A stretch of DNA of 64,000 nt from Vulcanisaeta sp. JCM 14467 (lineage in GTDB: Archaea; Thermoproteota; Thermoprotei; Thermoproteales; Thermocladiaceae): positions 1 through 64,000 of the forward strand of contig NZ_BBDM01000007.1 in assembly GCF_001316245.1 (NCBI RefSeq). The letters run 5' to 3'. The notes under the pieces are model-generated. The model had not been told where the DNA came from and made no database searches. It was given only the letters and a program-made list of their open reading frames with translations. A program made the translations under genes and the position numbers. Shown here one piece after another: positions 61,743 through 64,000 of the stretch; position 1 is the stretch's first letter, and each line of letters opens with the position of its first letter.

Positions 61743-63097
61743 CCTCGTTAAGAACCTCACTTAAATCCTCATTACTCAATGGCTCTCTCCTTAAACCCTC
61801 ATCGTACAACTGCATGATCCTCCTATACATGGCATCAACCAGGTCAGGTGATGGGTCCATACCATGAGCCTCAACCAATACTCTATCGATGATCTGCCTG
61901 AGTACGGGCCGATGACTATGTTAGCCCTGCGGCCAATTACCTCAGGATCCATTGATAGGTACGTCATTGGGTTCCTCAACTGGGCATCCACATGAATGCC
62001 CGCCGCTGTTGTGAAGGCATTCTCACCAACGATTGGTTGGTACCTGGGCACCTGGTAATTGAGACTCCTGAACTCCTCCGCAATTTTACTAATTACCTTA
62101 GGGTTCATACCATCAAATGAGCCCTGATCCTGGCATACCAAATGACCAGGGCCTCAATGGGTACATTGCCCGCCCTCTCGCCAATGCCGAGTAGTGTACC
62201 GTTGTTTACCGAGGCTCCGTAAAGCCAGGCAGCCACCGCGTTGGGTACTGCCATGTAGTAGTCACCGTGCCCATGAAATTCAAGTGACTCACTGGGTATG
62301 CCCAGGGCCTTCCTAAGGACCCAGACTAACTTGGGAATGCTGTAGGGTAGTGGTGCGAATGGGTATGGGACACCAACGCCCGTGGTGTCCGGCAGCTTAA
62401 TCGTGATCTCAACGCCATATCTCTCCCCAAGCCTTAGGAGCTTCTCCACGAATGGTATTACGAAGCCGATCACGTCGGACCTAGTCACATCCTCAAGGGA
62501 ACACCTAAGCCTAATACCCTCCTTGAGCGCGTACTCGGCGGTCTCGAGGTATTTACTCACGATTCTGTCCCTAGTGGAGTTGAACTTATACCTAATGTGT
62601 ATGTCCGATATGGACATGAGCATTACCATCTCATCAAGCCCAGCATCCCTAACTAACCTAACATCCTCAACCCTAGCCCTACCCCAACCAATGACCTTAG
62701 GCCACTCAAGGCCTAGGTCCCTAACGGCCTCAACCAACTCCCTATCTCTACGACTATATAGAAAGAACTCACTCCTAATGATGCGGCCGCTCCCATTGTC
62801 CAGGTCGGCCAACAACCTAAATAATCTAACGGCGTCATCGATTGAGTAATAAACATAGAATGCCTGCTGCCCATCCCTAAACGTAGTATCGGTAATAAAT
62901 AATCTCTCAGGCGGTTCAGGGTCTATGTTTATGCCGTCAGTCATTAACCTGGGAGGCAACGGCCACTGCTTAATAACGGCTTCATCCAGCTCTTCATAAT
63001 CAATACCCTCACGCCTTAATAGCTGCCTTAGTAATTCGTTTTCATTACCTCCCTGGAATCGTAGGGTCTGGTTAGTACCTGCTTCAATGGGAACCAC
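61714..63097 (-). CDS. Homocitrate/isopropylmalate synthase family protein (frame breaks)
   Basis: DRE-TIM synthase with RLFITDTTFRDGQQAFYVYY, SLEFHGHGDYYMAVPNAVAA and TLLGIGERAGNVPIEALVIW. An extension of about 65 residues precedes the barrel (LRQLLRREGIDYEELDEAVI). Breaks near 62132 (gccagg) and 61873 separate the end. GTG 63097 follows a TATA box by about 28 bases; repaired length is 462 codons. Position between lysJ and lysK suggests homocitrate synthase of the aminoadipate route, but the sequence alone does not exclude another acyl acceptor. Confidence 0.8.
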
Positions 63098-63166
63098 CCA
63101 GGTATTTCGTGAAGTAAATAATTTATAAATTTTACCCTTAATAATAAATAACAATTTAAATATTAC

Positions 63167-64000
63167 TTACCTATAAATACTCATAAATTCACTCACCGCA
63201 TGCTTATATACCTCAATGGCCTTGAGATAATCATCAATGAGTATGTACTCCTCGAGTGAGTGTGAGAATGTGCCGTCACCAGGTCCGTAGGCAACCATGT
63301 TCCTAGTTAACACAACCAGGTCATTCATGTCGCTTGTGCCCCACTTCCTAGCCAGCACGGGTCCCCTACCCAGTACCTTAATTATTGCCCTAGACACAGC
63401 CCTGGCGCTGGCGTTATTGACAGGGACCTCCACAGGCTCTGTGCACCACCTAACATTAATGCTTACGGAACCCCCATACCTACTAAGCACCTCATTAACC
63501 GCATTCTCAACATCCTCGCATGACCTGCCCGGCGGTATCCTAACGTCAAGTATTAACCTGCAGTTGCTCGGTATCATGTTCTCCGCCTCACCGCAGTTAA
63601 TCATTGTTGGCGTTACTAGGAAATTCTCATAGGACGTGCCGGCGCCCAGTGCATTCCATAGGTCCCTGTAAACATTCATTGCGATGAGTATTGAGTTTGA
63701 GTCCAGGTCTGGATTTGACGCATGCCCTCCCCTGGTCCTCACGTTAACCTCAATCTTAGTACCACCCCTGTACTTAGTGACCACCCTATCCACGCCGGTT
63801 GGCTCACCAACAATTATGCCGCTGGGCCTCGGCACGTGGTTACCAGTTATTAAATGCCTAGTGCCCAGGCTATCACCCTCCTCATGTACAACCGCTGCCA
63901 GCACGAGGGTTCCCCTGCTCAACTCGCTCTCCATGAAGGCTATCGTCATTGCCATTAACGGGCCCTTATCATCACTGGCACCCCTGCCAATGATTTTATC
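63167..64000 (-). CDS. lysK: LysW-lysine/ornithine hydrolase (partial, cut by window edge)
   Basis: M20-family metallopeptidase that releases lysine from LysW. GRGASDDKGPL holds a metal Asp, VVHEEGDSLGTRH the catalytic Glu pair, IVGEPTGVDRVVTKYRGG and RKWGTSDMNDLVVL are family motifs. The frame is open to base 64000, so the first 80 or so residues lie outside. No break is seen in the part present. Confidence 0.93.
   Translation of the reverse strand, partial: DKIIGRGASDDKGPLMAMTIAFMESELSRGTLVLAAVVHEEGDSLGTRHLITGNHVPRPSGIIVGEPTGVDRVVTKYRGGTKIEVNVRTRGGHASNPDLDSNSILIAMNVYRDLWNALGAGTSYENFLVTPTMINCGEAENMIPSNCRLILDVRIPPGRSCEDVENAVNEVLSRYGGSVSINVRWCTEPVEVPVNNASARAVSRAIIKVLGRGPVLARKWGTSDMNDLVVLTRNMVAYGPGDGTFSHSLEEYILIDDYLKAIEVYKHAVSEFMSIYR

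Overview
The window looks like a chromosome piece from a hyperthermophilic crenarchaeon of the order Thermoproteales, probably close to Vulcanisaeta or Caldivirga. This rests on family content, not on a search. Evidence: a type I-A CRISPR-Cas locus with csa1, csa3 and csa5; a PaREP1-family gene; an intron-containing tRNA-Pro; archaeal-type PEP carboxylase; LysW-type lysine biosynthesis genes; and TATA boxes about 25-29 bases before start codons, as expected for leaderless transcripts.

Layout. 1-455: leader-proximal end of a CRISPR array that runs off the left edge, its leader, and a shared control region. 456-3778: adaptation genes csa1, cas1, cas2, cas4 and the regulator csa3. 3954-10199: interference operon csa5, cas7, cas5, cas8a, cas3', cas3''. 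No cas6 is seen. 10189-11600: a convergent two-gene cassette with an ABC-type ATPase. 11813-13047: a VapB antitoxin with a VapC stump, pterin carbinolamine dehydratase and a nuclease-like protein. 13068-15832: two CydA-like subunits of a bd-type oxidase. 16027-19131: a small defence-like group (EVE/restriction-like fusion, PLD nuclease, HEPN/MNT pair). 19378-24746: membrane-anchored surface proteins, two of them paralogous, and a tRNA. 24843-37840: PEP carboxylase, prephenate dehydratase, glutamate synthase and branched-chain amino acid genes. 38129-46085: a fused HdrA-HdrA-MvhD protein, HdrC, a citrate synthase relic and a four-subunit 2-oxoacid:ferredoxin oxidoreductase. 46178-64000: leuC, leuD, citramalate synthase, the aspartate-to-threonine genes, an MFS transporter, PaREP1, and lysine genes lysY, lysX, lysJ, a homocitrate synthase-like gene and lysK (cut by the right edge).

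How they work together. Pyruvate and 2-oxoacid metabolism (Por, PEP carboxylase) feeds oxaloacetate and pyruvate into citramalate, isopropylmalate, acetohydroxyacid, aspartate-family and alpha-aminoadipate/lysine pathways. Glutamate synthase supplies amino donor. The Hdr fusion probably handles ferredoxin- or NAD(P)H-linked electron transfer.

The strongest global signal is technical. About fifty single-base interruptions split otherwise well conserved genes. Nearly all need one base to be inserted, and about thirty are a missing C in GCC/GCCC (or a missing G in GGC/GGGC). After repair, gene lengths become exact multiples of three. I therefore annotate the split genes as single genes, give the break points, and treat the apparent Csa1-Cas1 fusion as an artefact.
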